Source of the DNA: Brevundimonas poindexterae
GTDB lineage: Bacteria; Pseudomonadota; Alphaproteobacteria; Caulobacterales; Caulobacteraceae
Assembly (NCBI RefSeq): GCF_020524625.1
Contig: NZ_JAIVLL010000001.1
Span: forward strand, 682,001 to 746,000
Reading direction: 5' to 3'
Length of the DNA stretch: 64,000 nt
The translations under genes and the position numbers were made by a program. Shown here piece by piece: positions 46,986 through 56,356 of this stretch. Numbering within the stretch: the first letter of the stretch is position 1; every line of letters starts with the position of its first letter. The notes beneath the pieces are model-generated. The model saw only the letters and a list, made by a program, of their open reading frames with translations. It was not told the DNA's origin and did not search any database.

Positions 46986-47194
46986 TGCGCATCGTCATCC
47001 GGATCGACGAACTCATGTTGCGCAAGAAGATGTCCCTCAATCAGCTCTCCGAGCAGGTCGGCATCTCCACCACCAATCTCTCCCTGCTGAAGAACGGACA
47101 TGTGCGCGGGGTCCGGTTCAACACCCTGCTCGCCATCTGCCAGGCGCTGGACTGCCGGCCAGGCGACATTCTGGATATCGAAGAGGAAGCCTGA
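46985..47194 (+). CDS. Small Xre-family (YozG-like) transcriptional regulator
   Basis: A 69-residue protein that is almost only a helix-turn-helix: MRIVIRIDELMLRKKMSLNQ, then LSEQVGISTTNLSLLKNGHV (recognition helix near residues 29-40) and CQALDCRPGDILDIE. This matches the YozG-type regulator found next to DUF2975 genes. It probably represses the cassette through one of the palindromes upstream. The last base of its stop codon is shared with the start of the serine hydrolase gene. Confidence 0.92.
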   Translation: MRIVIRIDELMLRKKMSLNQLSEQVGISTTNLSLLKNGHVRGVRFNTLLAICQALDCRPGDILDIEEEA

Positions 47195-48513
47195 TGCTCC
47201 GAACGCTTGCCTGCACCGCCATGCTCCTGCTGGCGACCACCGCCGCCCACGCCCAGGACCCGCTGATCCCCGAGCCCGTCACCCTAGCGGTCCGGTCGGC
47301 CGTCCAGGATGGCGATCGTATGGGCGTGGTCATCGGCTACTGGCGGGATGGTCGGAGCGATTTCTACGCATGGGGCACGACCGCGGCGGACGGAGTACCG
47401 GTCGGCCCCGACACCCTGTTCGAGACCGGATCGATCACCAAGGTCTTTACCGGAGACCTGCTGGCCGCCCTCAGCCTGTCCGGAGATCTGGAGCTCGATA
47501 CCCCCCTGTCGGACATCTGGCCGGGCGCGGCCTTGCCGTACGACCTCACCCTCGGTGACCTGGCCACCCATACCGGGGGCCTGCCCCGCGACGTCCCGCT
47601 GGCGGCCCTGCAGAGCGGCAATGACGAGGACCTTCTCGCGACCGTTCCCGCACCCCCGCTCGACCGCGCCCCGACCTATTCCAGTGCGGGGATGGCGCTG
47701 CTCGCCCGCGCGATGGAAATACGCACCGGGATGTCTATGGAGCGCTTGCTGGGCCGTATCACGGGTCCCGCAGGTCTGCGCAGCACGGCCTACCATCCCG
47801 TTGATCGCGCGCGTCTGGCGCGGCCCCATATCGGCAGGACCGACATCGGTGACACCCGCCCGGAAACGGTGGATATCGGCCGGGGCGCAGGCGGCCTCTA
47901 CAGCACGCCGCGCGATCTGCTCCGCTTTGCCGTCCTTCATCTGCCCGCCAGCCGGCAGCCGCAAACGGCCTCCATGCAGGCCGCACTGGTCGGCTACCGC
48001 GACCTTCCGCTCGGCTGGCAGGTTCACGAGGTGGACGGCCAGCGCATCTACCACCACAGCGGCGAGGCTGGCGGGTATCAGACCTTCATGGGCTTTCGTG
48101 AGGATGACGGAGGCACCGCCGTCGTCCTGATGTCCAACTCGTCCGTCGACGACGATCTGCAGGCCATCGCCCTGCACCTCCTCGATCCCGCGGTACCGCT
48201 CCCCACCTTCGACCGCACGGGCGGTCTGCCGTCGGCCGATGTTGACTATCTGGCGGGCACCTACGCCGTCGCCGAGGATCCCGAAGGCAACCGCATCACC
48301 CTCGTCCCCGTGGATTCCGGCCTCGGCTATTCGGAGACGGCACCGGACGGCACCGGTATCCGTCGCGCGCGGCTGGAGTTCGTTGGCCCGGGGGACCTGA
48401 GGATTCCCGGCACCCCCATCCACATCCGCTTTGACCCCAGTCCGTCCGGACCGATCCGGCTGGTGGTGGGCGATCAGACCTTCTCGCTGGTGAGGCTGGA
48501 CCCCGCCGATTGA
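47194..48513 (+). CDS. Exported serine hydrolase of the beta-lactamase/PBP4* family
   Basis: A 439-residue protein with a signal peptide ending AHAQ. The active site is SITK (Ser80, Lys83), the second motif is YSS (Tyr162) in place of YxN, and HHSGEAGGYQ supplies the third-motif HxG. This is the class C beta-lactamase / D-aminopeptidase-like family. A C-terminal beta-rich domain of about 100 residues (YLAGTYAVAEDPEGNRITLV) follows. Substrate unknown: penicillin-binding-like or esterase. It is translationally coupled to the Xre gene and ends 18 bases before the pccA tail copy. Confidence 0.85.
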   Translation: MLRTLACTAMLLLATTAAHAQDPLIPEPVTLAVRSAVQDGDRMGVVIGYWRDGRSDFYAWGTTAADGVPVGPDTLFETGSITKVFTGDLLAALSLSGDLELDTPLSDIWPGAALPYDLTLGDLATHTGGLPRDVPLAALQSGNDEDLLATVPAPPLDRAPTYSSAGMALLARAMEIRTGMSMERLLGRITGPAGLRSTAYHPVDRARLARPHIGRTDIGDTRPETVDIGRGAGGLYSTPRDLLRFAVLHLPASRQPQTASMQAALVGYRDLPLGWQVHEVDGQRIYHHSGEAGGYQTFMGFREDDGGTAVVLMSNSSVDDDLQAIALHLLDPAVPLPTFDRTGGLPSADVDYLAGTYAVAEDPEGNRITLVPVDSGLGYSETAPDGTGIRRARLEFVGPGDLRIPGTPIHIRFDPSPSGPIRLVVGDQTFSLVRLDPAD

Positions 48514-48531
48514 GCGGAGGGCTTGTCGTCT

Positions 48532-48584
48532 CCGGCCCCGGCGCCCCCGTCGCCGCCGACGATGTGCTGGTCGAGTTCGAATAG
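48532..48584 (+). pseudogene. Direct repeat B: remnant of the pccA 3' end
   Basis: Fifty-three bases that copy the last 53 of pccA (51 identical), including its stop codon. It would encode GPGAPVAADDVLVEFE as against GPGDPVAADDVLVEFE in pccA. It has no start codon of its own and lies 3 bases before the MFS gene's end, so it is a remnant left by insertion or duplication of the cassette. Confidence 0.85.
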
Positions 48585-48587
48585 GGC

Positions 48588-49919
48588 CTACCCCTCGACC
48601 GGCTCGGCCTTCGTCCCCTTCAGATACGCCGCCGACAGCTGGCGGAAATAGCGCGAGTTCCAGGCGATCACCGTGACGATCAGGCCCAGAATGCCGGCCA
48701 CGGTGAAGACCAGCGCCATCCCCCGCTCGGGCCCGCGACCGTACCAGTCGCCGATCAGGTCGGCCCCCCAGCCGTCGGTCATCAGCGGGATGAAGACGAA
48801 CTGGGCCAGCGGCGCGATCAGGAAGGCCGTCAGGGGCGAGGCTGCCTGCTCCACCGACTGGGCAAAGCCGAACACCCGCCCCTGCCGCTCGAACGGCACC
48901 ACCTTCTGCAGCGTCGTATGCTCGGCCGCCTCGGCGTAGGGGCTCAGCAGCATCCACATGAAACAGCCGATCGCCAGCAGCACGATCGACGACTGGATGG
49001 TGAACAGCGCCGCCACCACCCAGCAGATCAGATTGACGATCATCAGGGTACGAAGCGGGTTCCTCCCCAGCCCCGTTCTGGAAATGATGATCCCGCTCAG
49101 GATGAAAGCCGTCGACACCCCGGCCCAGAAGAAGCCCCAGGCCTCGACCGGCATGAGCGACAGCCCGTACGCATCCATCAGGGCCATGAACACGCCGCCG
49201 AGGAAGTTGTTGAAGGTCGCAAACAGGATCAGGGCAAACAGCCCCGGCACCACCGCGATCACCTTGATCGTCCCGCGAATGTCGACCCGCGCCGGGCCGC
49301 TCTGCCCGGCTTCTGCCCGCAAGGTCTCAGGGTACGGCTCATCGACGGCCACGAACCGCAGATGCAGGAATACCGGCACGATCAGCGCCAGGGCGAACGC
49401 CAGCGCACCTTGCATCCCGGACCAGGCGACCAGCAGACCGCTGATTACCGAGGTGGTCAGAAACCCGATCCCGGTCACCATCCCCACCAGTCCGTTGGCC
49501 CGGTCGCGCCGGTCCTCGGCAACCAGCGCCGTCACCAGCGTCGGCAGGGCGATGGAGCGGATATTGCCGGCAATTACGCCCAGCATCACCACGCCGACGA
49601 AGGCCCACAGCCAGAGGCTTCCGACCTCGGTCATCGCCCCGTCCGGCGCAACGGTCAGCACGCCAAATGACACGCCATAAAGCCCCAGCGACACCAGGCT
49701 GGACGCCAGCATGACCTTCTTCTTGCGATGGTGGTCCACCAGACTGCCGAACCAGAAGGCCAGCCCCGCCGTTAGCACCAGATACAGACCCGCGATCATC
49801 CCGGTGGCGAACACCGAGCGCGTCTCCAGAAACACCCAGAAGGTCAGGGCGAACCACACCGTGAAGTTGATGATGTTGGCCACCAGATTGTTGACCAGCA
49901 CATGGTGAAAGGCGCTCAT
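48588..49919 (-). CDS. MFS transporter
   Basis: A 443-residue membrane protein with about twelve helices in two halves. Typical MFS elements are FWFGSLVDHHRKKKVMLASS (the A-type loop between helices 2 and 3) and LVTALVAEDRRDRANGLVGM. It resembles enterobactin/macrolide-type exporters (MFS_3), but substrate is unknown. It is convergent with the cassette; its stop codon follows 3 bases after the pccA tail copy, so this gene was probably the original neighbour of pccA. Confidence 0.85.
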   Translation of the reverse strand: MSAFHHVLVNNLVANIINFTVWFALTFWVFLETRSVFATGMIAGLYLVLTAGLAFWFGSLVDHHRKKKVMLASSLVSLGLYGVSFGVLTVAPDGAMTEVGSLWLWAFVGVVMLGVIAGNIRSIALPTLVTALVAEDRRDRANGLVGMVTGIGFLTTSVISGLLVAWSGMQGALAFALALIVPVFLHLRFVAVDEPYPETLRAEAGQSGPARVDIRGTIKVIAVVPGLFALILFATFNNFLGGVFMALMDAYGLSLMPVEAWGFFWAGVSTAFILSGIIISRTGLGRNPLRTLMIVNLICWVVAALFTIQSSIVLLAIGCFMWMLLSPYAEAAEHTTLQKVVPFERQGRVFGFAQSVEQAASPLTAFLIAPLAQFVFIPLMTDGWGADLIGDWYGRGPERGMALVFTVAGILGLIVTVIAWNSRYFRQLSAAYLKGTKAEPVEG

Positions 49920-50063
49920 GACCCGCTCGCAATCCCACGCGCGGCCCGGCCTGCGCGGCGCGCCTTATGCCAGAAGTCGAGGCAGGCGGACCAGAGGGGC
50001 CGCCGGCGGGCGCCAGCCCTCGACGCGCGATCAAATCGGCCGTTTCCCGTGACAGCATCGCCC

Positions 50064-51449
50064 ATGGCTGCCAGCATGGCCGCTATGACCTCCCCCCTCC
50101 GCGTCCTGCTGGCCGTCTGCCTGATGCTGATCATCGGACTGGCGGCGGCGGGCGCGCCGGCCTGGGGCCAGACGCCCGAACCGGTTCAGGATCCCCCCGC
50201 CATCCGCGTCGACAACGACGCCGGCTCTGATGCCGCCATCGCCGCGCGCCTGACACGCATTTTCGCCCAGTTCGACGCCCTTTCCGCGGTCGAGGTCCGG
50301 GTGACCGAGGGGGTGGTGACCCTCGACGGCATGGTGGCCGACCGCGCGGATCTGGATCAGGCCGAGGCGATCGCCGGCCGGGTCGAGGGCGTGGTGGCCG
50401 TGCGCAACGAGCTTGTGGCCAGTGTCCAGCTGGGCGAGCGGGTGTCCCCCTTCCTCGCACAGATGAAGGCCCTGTGGCGGTCTGTGCTCGACAGCGGGCC
50501 GCTGGTGGTACTCAGCCTCGTGATCGTCCTCGTCTGCGCGGGCCTGGGCTGGTGGGTGGCGTCATTCAACCGGTTCTGGCGTGGCCTGACGCCCAATCCC
50601 TTCGTCGGCGACCTGCTCGCCCAACTGGTCCGGGTGGTCAGCCTGATCATCGGGATCGTTCTGGCGCTGAACCTGATGGGCGCCACTGCCCTGCTGGGCA
50701 CCGTGCTGGGCGGCGCGGGCGTGCTGGGCATCGCAGTCGGCTTCGCCCTGCGCGACACCCTGGAAAACTACATCTCCAGCATCATGCTCAGCCTTCGCCA
50801 GCCGTTCCGGGCGAACGACCACGTCGTCATCGACAGTCACGAGGGCAAGGTGGTGCGGCTGACGTCGCGGGCGACCGTCCTGATGACGCTGGACGGCAAT
50901 CACCTGCGCATTCCCAATATGATGGTCTTCCGGGCGGTGATCCTGAACTACACCCGCAACCCGCAGCGCCGGCTGGAATTCGAACTGGGCGTCGATGCCG
51001 AGGACGACCCGGAGGCCGCCATCAAGGTGGGCGTGGCCGCCCTGGCGGACCTCGACTTCACTCTGTCCGACCCTGCGCCGACCGGCGTCATCGTGGCCGT
51101 CGGCGACAGCAACATCATCCTGAAGTTCACCGGCTGGATCGATCAGAAAGACGTCGATTTCCTCAAGGGGCGGAGTGCCGCCATCCGCGTCGCCAAGATG
51201 GCCATCGAATCGTCAGGCTTCTCGCTTCCCGAGCCCATCTACCGCCTGCGCATCGACCAGATGCCGGATCTGTCCCCAACCCCGGCCAGTCCGCCGGTGG
51301 CCAGGCCCCGCGCGGCCGCCCCGGCGGACGGCTCGGCCGAGACCGTGCAGTCCGTTCGCCCCGACGACCACATCGACCGCACCATCGAGGCCGAGCGCCG
51401 CGACTCCTCCGAAGAGAATCTGCTCTCGTCCAAACGCCCCATCGAATGA
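50064..51449 (+). CDS. BON-domain mechanosensitive channel (MscS family)
   Basis: A 461-residue protein. A signal-like or first hydrophobic segment at the N-terminus is followed by a periplasmic BON domain (about residues 45-120, VEVRVTEGVVTLDGMVADRA, GVVAVRNELVAS), then two to three membrane helices and the MscS pore helix with GAGVLGIAVGFALRDTLENY. A beta domain (FRANDHVVIDSHEGKV) and a Pro/Arg-rich tail follow. BON domains bind membranes or lipids. Several ATG codons are close together; 50064 is the most upstream plausible one. Confidence 0.85.
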   Translation: MAASMAAMTSPLRVLLAVCLMLIIGLAAAGAPAWGQTPEPVQDPPAIRVDNDAGSDAAIAARLTRIFAQFDALSAVEVRVTEGVVTLDGMVADRADLDQAEAIAGRVEGVVAVRNELVASVQLGERVSPFLAQMKALWRSVLDSGPLVVLSLVIVLVCAGLGWWVASFNRFWRGLTPNPFVGDLLAQLVRVVSLIIGIVLALNLMGATALLGTVLGGAGVLGIAVGFALRDTLENYISSIMLSLRQPFRANDHVVIDSHEGKVVRLTSRATVLMTLDGNHLRIPNMMVFRAVILNYTRNPQRRLEFELGVDAEDDPEAAIKVGVAALADLDFTLSDPAPTGVIVAVGDSNIILKFTGWIDQKDVDFLKGRSAAIRVAKMAIESSGFSLPEPIYRLRIDQMPDLSPTPASPPVARPRAAAPADGSAETVQSVRPDDHIDRTIEAERRDSSEENLLSSKRPIE

Positions 51450-51458
51450 CCACACGGG

Positions 51459-51740
51459 TCAGGCGCCGGCGCCCCGTCCCCCATCCCGTTCCCGGTGCGG
51501 GCACCCCGGCCAGCAGCAGGGGCGGCGCTTGCCGGCGGTCAGGTCCTCGATGGCCCGGACCACATGCTTCTCGCGCGTCCCGGCCTTCTTCACCGAGATC
51601 GTCCAGCAGATCCATTCATTGCGCGCCAGCGGGGTGATGTCCTCCCACGCGGCGCGCGCTTCGGGGTGAGCCTTCAGGGCGACGGCCAGATCGTCGGGCA
51701 GGTCGTGGACCACGCCCCCGCTGAGGACGGGTCCGCTCAT
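51459..51740 (-). CDS. YdeI/OmpD-associated family protein (short)
   Basis: A 93-residue protein with LAVALKAHPEARAAWEDITP, LARNEWICWTISVKKAGTRE and KHVVRAIEDLTAGKRRPCC, which match the YdeI/OmpD-associated (bacteriocin-resistance-type) domain. It ends with a Cys-rich tail CCWPGCPHRE. Its start overlaps the histidine kinase stop by 4 bases, suggesting an operon. Function unknown. Confidence 0.75.
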   Translation of the reverse strand: MSGPVLSGGVVHDLPDDLAVALKAHPEARAAWEDITPLARNEWICWTISVKKAGTREKHVVRAIEDLTAGKRRPCCWPGCPHRERDGGRGAGA

Positions 51741-53356
51741 GCGGCCCGTTCCCGCCTCACGACCCCACCGATGGCTTCCAGCAGGCCCGCTGGCGTCACC
51801 GGTTTCGACACGTGCCGGTCCGCACCAGCCTCCTTCGCCTGCTCCAGATGCTGGGGCATGGCATTGGCGCTCAGCATCAGGATGGGCAGGCGCTTCGGCG
51901 TCGCCATCGCCGCCTCGGCCGCCCGGATCGCCTGGGTCGCGGCCAGGCCGTCCATCACGGGCATCTGCATGTCCATCAGCACCACGTCATAGGCACCGGT
52001 CTCCACCTCGGCGATCGCCAGGGCGCCGTTCTCGACAATGGTCAGTTCGAACTCCGGCCCCGCCAGCATGGCCTCCACCACCCGCTGGTTCACGGGATGG
52101 TCCTCGGCCAGAAGCACCCGCACCGGCCTTTCGGCGTCCCGCGCTGTGATCGTCGGGACCGCCTGTTCGGCCCGCTCGCGCGCGGCCGCCACGCCAGCGT
52201 CATAGGCGTCCAGCGAGCGCGTCCGTGACAGCGGCAGCTCCACGACGAAGCGACTGCCCTTGCCCGGAACGGACTCGGCCCGAATCTCACCGCCCATCAT
52301 CTCGGTCAGCGCCTGACAGATCGACAGGCCCAGACCCGTCCCCCCGAACCGGCGCGTGATCGTGCTGTCGGCCTGGGTGAACCGGTCGAACAGGGTCCGC
52401 GCAGCCTCGGCATCAAAGCCGACGCCCGAGTCCTGCACAACTATCACCAGCTGGCTCACCCCCGGCTCGGGCGTGTCGTCGTCGATCGTCAGCTCCAGCG
52501 CGACCTCGCCCACGTGGGTGAATTTGATGGCGTTCGACAGCAGGTTGGACAGGACCTGCCGGATGCGTCCGACATCGGCCAGGAACCGCCCGCGCGCCGT
52601 CGGCCCCGGGCGGAAAGTGAAGGTCAGATCCTTGGCCTCGGCCTTGGCCCGGGCCGTCGCGATCGCCCCCGCCAGCTCGTCCATGATGTCCATGTCGACC
52701 GGCACGATCTCGAGCTTGCCGGCCTCGACCTTCGACACATCCAGAATGTCCGACACCAGCCGCTCCAGGCTCTCGCCGGATTGGGCGATCAGGTCGACCA
52801 GTTCCCTTTGGCGCGGCGTCAGATCATCGCCCTGCAAGGCGCCGATCAGACCGATCACCCCGTTCAGCGGCGTGCGGATCTCATGGCTCATATTGGCCAG
52901 AAAGTCGGTCTTGGCCTGGCTGGCCGCCTCGGCGGCGATCTTGGCGGCCTCCAGTTCGCGCCGGGTGATCTCTCGCTCGGTGACATCGCGGGCCACGGCA
53001 AAGATGTGATCCCCGTGGCGCCGCGCCTGCCACTCCAGCAGCCGGTAACCCCCGTCCCGGTGTCGGTATCGATTAATGTATCCGCTTACAAAGCCGCCCC
53101 TCTGAAGGTCCTGCACCCGGGCGGCCGTCGTCTGCGTCGCCGCCAGGTCCTCAGGGTGCACCAGTTTTAGCAGCGGCTGACCTTCCAGTTCATCGGGCGA
53201 ATAGCCGAGCGTCGATTCCCACGAGCGACTGACCCGGACGATCCGACCCTCCAGGTCGCGGATGCACAGCATGTCGAGCGAGACGTCGAAAAAGGTATCC
53301 GCCACGCCCATCTCGTCCGGGCAGGAATCAAAGGCGGCAAGAGACATGGCAGGCAT
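51737..53356 (-). CDS. Hybrid sensor histidine kinase with PAS and receiver domains
   Basis: A 539-residue soluble kinase (no membrane segment). A PAS domain (about residues 20-130, FFDVSLDMLCIRDLEGRIVR), then HisKA with the phosphorylated His158 (FLANMSHEIRTPLNG), the ATP-binding domain with the N box and DSGVGFD / GTGLGLSICQ boxes, and a C-terminal receiver with Asp462 (VVLMDMQMPVMDG). No response regulator gene is next to it. Start codons at 53347, 53356 and a TTG at 53383 are all possible. Confidence 0.93.
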   Translation of the reverse strand: MPAMSLAAFDSCPDEMGVADTFFDVSLDMLCIRDLEGRIVRVSRSWESTLGYSPDELEGQPLLKLVHPEDLAATQTTAARVQDLQRGGFVSGYINRYRHRDGGYRLLEWQARRHGDHIFAVARDVTEREITRRELEAAKIAAEAASQAKTDFLANMSHEIRTPLNGVIGLIGALQGDDLTPRQRELVDLIAQSGESLERLVSDILDVSKVEAGKLEIVPVDMDIMDELAGAIATARAKAEAKDLTFTFRPGPTARGRFLADVGRIRQVLSNLLSNAIKFTHVGEVALELTIDDDTPEPGVSQLVIVVQDSGVGFDAEAARTLFDRFTQADSTITRRFGGTGLGLSICQALTEMMGGEIRAESVPGKGSRFVVELPLSRTRSLDAYDAGVAAARERAEQAVPTITARDAERPVRVLLAEDHPVNQRVVEAMLAGPEFELTIVENGALAIAEVETGAYDVVLMDMQMPVMDGLAATQAIRAAEAAMATPKRLPILMLSANAMPQHLEQAKEAGADRHVSKPVTPAGLLEAIGGVVRRERAA

Positions 53357-53404
53357 ACCCGGACACTTCTGGCGATAAGCCAAGCTTGCACACCGAAGTT
53401 AAGT

Positions 53405-54106
53405 TTACCCTGCGACCGTTGAGCCGAACTCCCTTTCGAAGCTGCTCTTAAGCGCGGCATCCACCTCGTCCATGCTCGCCAGAACCCCCAGATCGTGCAG
53501 GCTGGTGACCCCGTGCTCGCGAATGCCACAGGGCACGATCCCCCCGAAATGGTCCAGGTCCGGCTCCACATTCAGGCTGATGCCGTGGAAGCTGACCCAT
53601 TTGCGCACCTTCACGCCGATGGCCGCGATCTTGTCCTCGCGCGACCATCCGGGCCCCTTGCGAGTGACCCAGACGCCGACACGGCCGTCCTTGACCTCGC
53701 CCTCGATGCCGAACTCGGCGAGCGCCCCAATGATCCACCGCTCAAGTCCCCGGACGAAGCCACGAATGTCCCGACCGCGCTGGTCGAGGTCCAGCATCAC
53801 ATAGGCCACCCGCTGCCCCGGTCCGTGATAGGTGAATTGCCCGCCCCGGCCCGTCTTGTGCACCGGAAAGCGCGCGTCGATCAGGTCCTCGGGCCGGGCC
53901 GAGACGCCGGCGGTATAGAGCGGCGGATGTTCCAGCAGCCATACGCGTTCCGTGGCCTCGCCTGCGCGGATGTCGGCCACCCGCGCCTCCATCTCCGCCT
54001 CGGCCTCGGCGTAGTCGGTCCGCCTAGGCGTCACGCGCCATTCAACCGGCCGTCCGTCGGCACGAATGAGGGCGGATCGCGCGGGGCTTAAGGCTTGCGA
54101 AAGCAT
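53405..54106 (-). CDS. lipB: Octanoyltransferase LipB
   Basis: Transfers octanoyl groups from acyl carrier protein to lipoyl domains of 2-oxoacid dehydrogenases. The 233-residue protein has the family motifs [38 protein letters not shown] with catalytic Lys166, and GGIVPCGI with catalytic Cys193. The start at 54106 leaves 31 bases to the divergent fliN-like start at 54138. Confidence 0.94.
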   Translation of the reverse strand: MLSQALSPARSALIRADGRPVEWRVTPRRTDYAEAEAEMEARVADIRAGEATERVWLLEHPPLYTAGVSARPEDLIDARFPVHKTGRGGQFTYHGPGQRVAYVMLDLDQRGRDIRGFVRGLERWIIGALAEFGIEGEVKDGRVGVWVTRKGPGWSREDKIAAIGVKVRKWVSFHGISLNVEPDLDHFGGIVPCGIREHGVTSLHDLGVLASMDEVDAALKSSFEREFGSTVAG

Positions 54107-54137
54107 GGTGCCCCCAATGTGGCCTGCGGGGGGTCCC

Positions 54138-54434
54138 ATGCAAGCTCCATCCCAAACTTCGTCCAGTACGCCCGAGTCCGTCATGAGTCAGATCAACGCC
54201 GTCGATGTCGAAATCTCCGTCGTCCTCGGTCGCTCCGTGCTGCCCATGTCCCAACTGCTCAAGATGGGTCGTGGCGCCGTGATTCCGCTGAACGCCACCG
54301 AGTCGGACGAGGTCTGGATTCTGGCCAACAACCATCCGATCGCGCGCGGCGAGATCTCGATCAGCGACGACCGCATTGCGATCACCGTGACCCGCCCCGC
54401 CGACGTCTACGACTTCATGGCCGGCTCCGCCTGA
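54138..54434 (+). CDS. FliN-like SpoA-domain protein
   Basis: A 98-residue protein whose second half is a FliN/SpoA domain: [56 protein letters not shown]. FliN forms the C ring of the flagellar switch. The start at 54138 has a GGGGGG element upstream; 54183 ([12 protein letters not shown], 83 residues) is also possible and would leave more room for divergent promoters. No other flagellar gene is in the window, so this is a stand-alone FliN or a paralog. Confidence 0.8.
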   Translation: MQAPSQTSSSTPESVMSQINAVDVEISVVLGRSVLPMSQLLKMGRGAVIPLNATESDEVWILANNHPIARGEISISDDRIAITVTRPADVYDFMAGSA

Positions 54435-54449
54435 CCCCGGCGGGCAGCG

Positions 54450-55028
54450 CTATTCGGCCGCCTCTGTCTTCACCAGCACCGCGTCAATCGGCTGGATCAC
54501 GCCATTGCGGGCCTGGACCTCGGTCCCGGACAGACGCGCGGACGCACCATCCGACGCCGTGACCACGATGGTCTCGCCGTCGCGGGTGAAGGTCAGCATG
54601 TCGTCCCCCATGGTCCGCATCTGGGCCTGATCGTTCCCGGACGCATCGATGGCGGCATTGATGTCCGCCCGGCCCAGCGAGCCCGGCACGATGTGGGCGC
54701 GCACCAGCGCCGCAGCCTCGGCCGACATGGCCTCATCCTTCAATCCGTCGGCATCGGTGCCCAGGGCCGTGTCCGACGGCGCGAACACCGTATAGGGCCC
54801 GACGCCTTCCAGAGCGGTGGAGAGACCCGAATTGTCCAGCACGTCGCGGAAGCCCGCCGCATCACCCTGATCCGACAGGGCCGCCGTCAGTGTCCGGTCT
54901 GATCGGGTCGAGGCGATCTCAGATCCGGTCGTGTCCGTCTCGGGCGCCGGGTCACAGGCCGCGAGCGACAGGCCGGCGACGCCCAGCACGGCGGCGGACA
55001 GCATCAGGGTATGAAGACGATTGCGCAT
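54450..55028 (-). CDS. Fasciclin-domain lipoprotein
   Basis: A 192-residue lipoprotein (lipobox LAAC before CDPAPET). One fasciclin (FAS1) domain covers about residues 45-190: YTVFAPSDTALGTDADGLKD and the C-terminal VIQPIDAVLVKTE are the H1- and H2-like motifs. FAS1 proteins act in adhesion at the cell surface or matrix. It converges with the FliN-like gene by 15 bases and lies after the Gly-Asn-rich gene on the same strand. Confidence 0.88.
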   Translation of the reverse strand: MRNRLHTLMLSAAVLGVAGLSLAACDPAPETDTTGSEIASTRSDRTLTAALSDQGDAAGFRDVLDNSGLSTALEGVGPYTVFAPSDTALGTDADGLKDEAMSAEAAALVRAHIVPGSLGRADINAAIDASGNDQAQMRTMGDDMLTFTRDGETIVVTASDGASARLSGTEVQARNGVIQPIDAVLVKTEAAE

Positions 55029-55045
55029 GATGACTCTCCCCGGCC

Positions 55046-56041
55046 CTAGGCCAACAGCTGGATAACGGCCTGCACCAGCCGGGTGGTCGGATCGACCTGA
55101 TAGACATAGCCGTCGCTGTACCGGTACCAGGACTGCGGACTGTCCGCGTACTGCCCGCGATACTGGTACGGCACATTGTAGACGTCATAGCCCTGCGGCA
55201 TGGCCTGTCCGACGGTCCACGGCTGGCCGGTCAGCAGGGCCGCGACCGACTGGATCGCCTGCGTCTGCGGGTCCACGCCGTACAGAACGCCGTCGGCATA
55301 GCGATAGCTGTAACGGTCATTCAGGCCGTAATACTGGCTGTAGTACTGCGGCGCAGGCTGATAGCTGTACTGCTGGGGCCAGAGGTTGCCGAGGCCGAGC
55401 GCCCCGCCCAGCGCCGGCAGCCACCCGGTCAGGCCGCCGTTCCGGTCATAGCGATACATATAGCCGTCGTCATAGCGGTACCGGTAACCCTCGTCCCCGC
55501 GCAGCCAGTAGCCGTCGTACCGGCCCAGGGCCTCGCGCCGCATCTGGCGGGCCTGTCCCGGCGGCAGGCAGCCGTTGTTCTTCTTCGCCAGTCCCGGCGG
55601 GCATCCATCGATCAGCGCACGGCGCTCCACGCGGCCGTCGCGGAACAGGGTCACCACCGGCTCGGGCCGGTCATCACGACCGACCGGGACCGTCACCCGG
55701 GCCCGTGCATCGGCCCGTCGATCGGCATCGCGCACATCGGGACCATTGCCCCGATCCCGGGGTCGCGGCTCTACCTGGGGCGGCACCGGGCCATTACCGT
55801 TGCCGCGCGCCGCCGGAGGACCACGATCATCCTTGCGGGCGTTGTCATTGCCCCGACCCGGGTTACCCCGGTTGCCGTTGCCGGGACCGTCCTGGACGCG
55901 CTCGGCGCGGGCCGCCTGCGCCCGACCATTCCCGTTGCCATTGCCATTGCCGTTGCCACGATCCTGATCGGCAGCCAGCGCTGGCAGGGCCAGCGCCGCC
56001 GACAGCGCGAGGGTGGAAACCAGGGTGATGTGCGATTTCAT
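55046..56041 (-). CDS. Gly-Asn-rich exported protein
   Basis: A 331-residue protein with a signal peptide ending LALPALAA. The first 60 residues of the mature part are low complexity (GNGNGNGNGNGRAQ and similar, with Arg and Asp). A Cys-containing motif GCPPGLAKKNNGCLPPGQAR recalls periplasmic RcnB-type linkers, then the second half is very Tyr-rich (YRYRYDDGYMYRYDRNGG) with three YxYxDG(Y/V)xY(R/G)VDP-type repeats. This suggests a beta-hairpin or surface-matrix protein. Function unknown. It lies 17 bases upstream of the fasciclin gene on the same strand. Confidence 0.6.
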   Translation of the reverse strand: MKSHITLVSTLALSAALALPALAADQDRGNGNGNGNGNGRAQAARAERVQDGPGNGNRGNPGRGNDNARKDDRGPPAARGNGNGPVPPQVEPRPRDRGNGPDVRDADRRADARARVTVPVGRDDRPEPVVTLFRDGRVERRALIDGCPPGLAKKNNGCLPPGQARQMRREALGRYDGYWLRGDEGYRYRYDDGYMYRYDRNGGLTGWLPALGGALGLGNLWPQQYSYQPAPQYYSQYYGLNDRYSYRYADGVLYGVDPQTQAIQSVAALLTGQPWTVGQAMPQGYDVYNVPYQYRGQYADSPQSWYRYSDGYVYQVDPTTRLVQAVIQLLA

Positions 56042-56211
56042 GGTACTCCGTCCTGTGAAAGACGCCCTTCTGTCGGGTCAGGAAACGTGATCCCCCCGGC
56101 GATGTTCCGCCGACGGAGCGCTCGGACACTCGGCGGCCCCACTGCGCGAATGCGGGACGATGCCCCTTCCCTTTCCCCGCGACCTGCGCTATCGCCCCCG
56201 CTCCGATGCGA

Positions 56212-56296
56212 GCGGTCGTGGCGGAATTGGTAGACGCGCAGCGTTGAGGTCGCTGTGGGGCAACCCGTGGAAGTTCGAGTCTTCTCGACCGCACCA
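56212..56296 (+). tRNA. tRNA-Leu (GAG)
   Basis: Eighty-five bases with encoded CCA and a long variable arm (TGTGGGGCAACCCGTG region). Acceptor GCGGTCG pairs with CGACCGC, and the anticodon stem-loop CAGCGTTGAGGTCGCTG gives GAG. It lies 60 bases upstream of mgtE on the same strand. Confidence 0.97.
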
Positions 56297-56356
56297 TCTG
56301 ATATCGAAGGGCGAATCATCGGCGAATAGCTGATCTGAAATCCGGGAGGCAGCCGC

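Noticed and set aside
47284-48957. Minus-strand frame of 557 codons through the serine hydrolase and across the pccA tail copy
   Set aside because: Shadow of the serine hydrolase gene; no recognisable motif or start signal.
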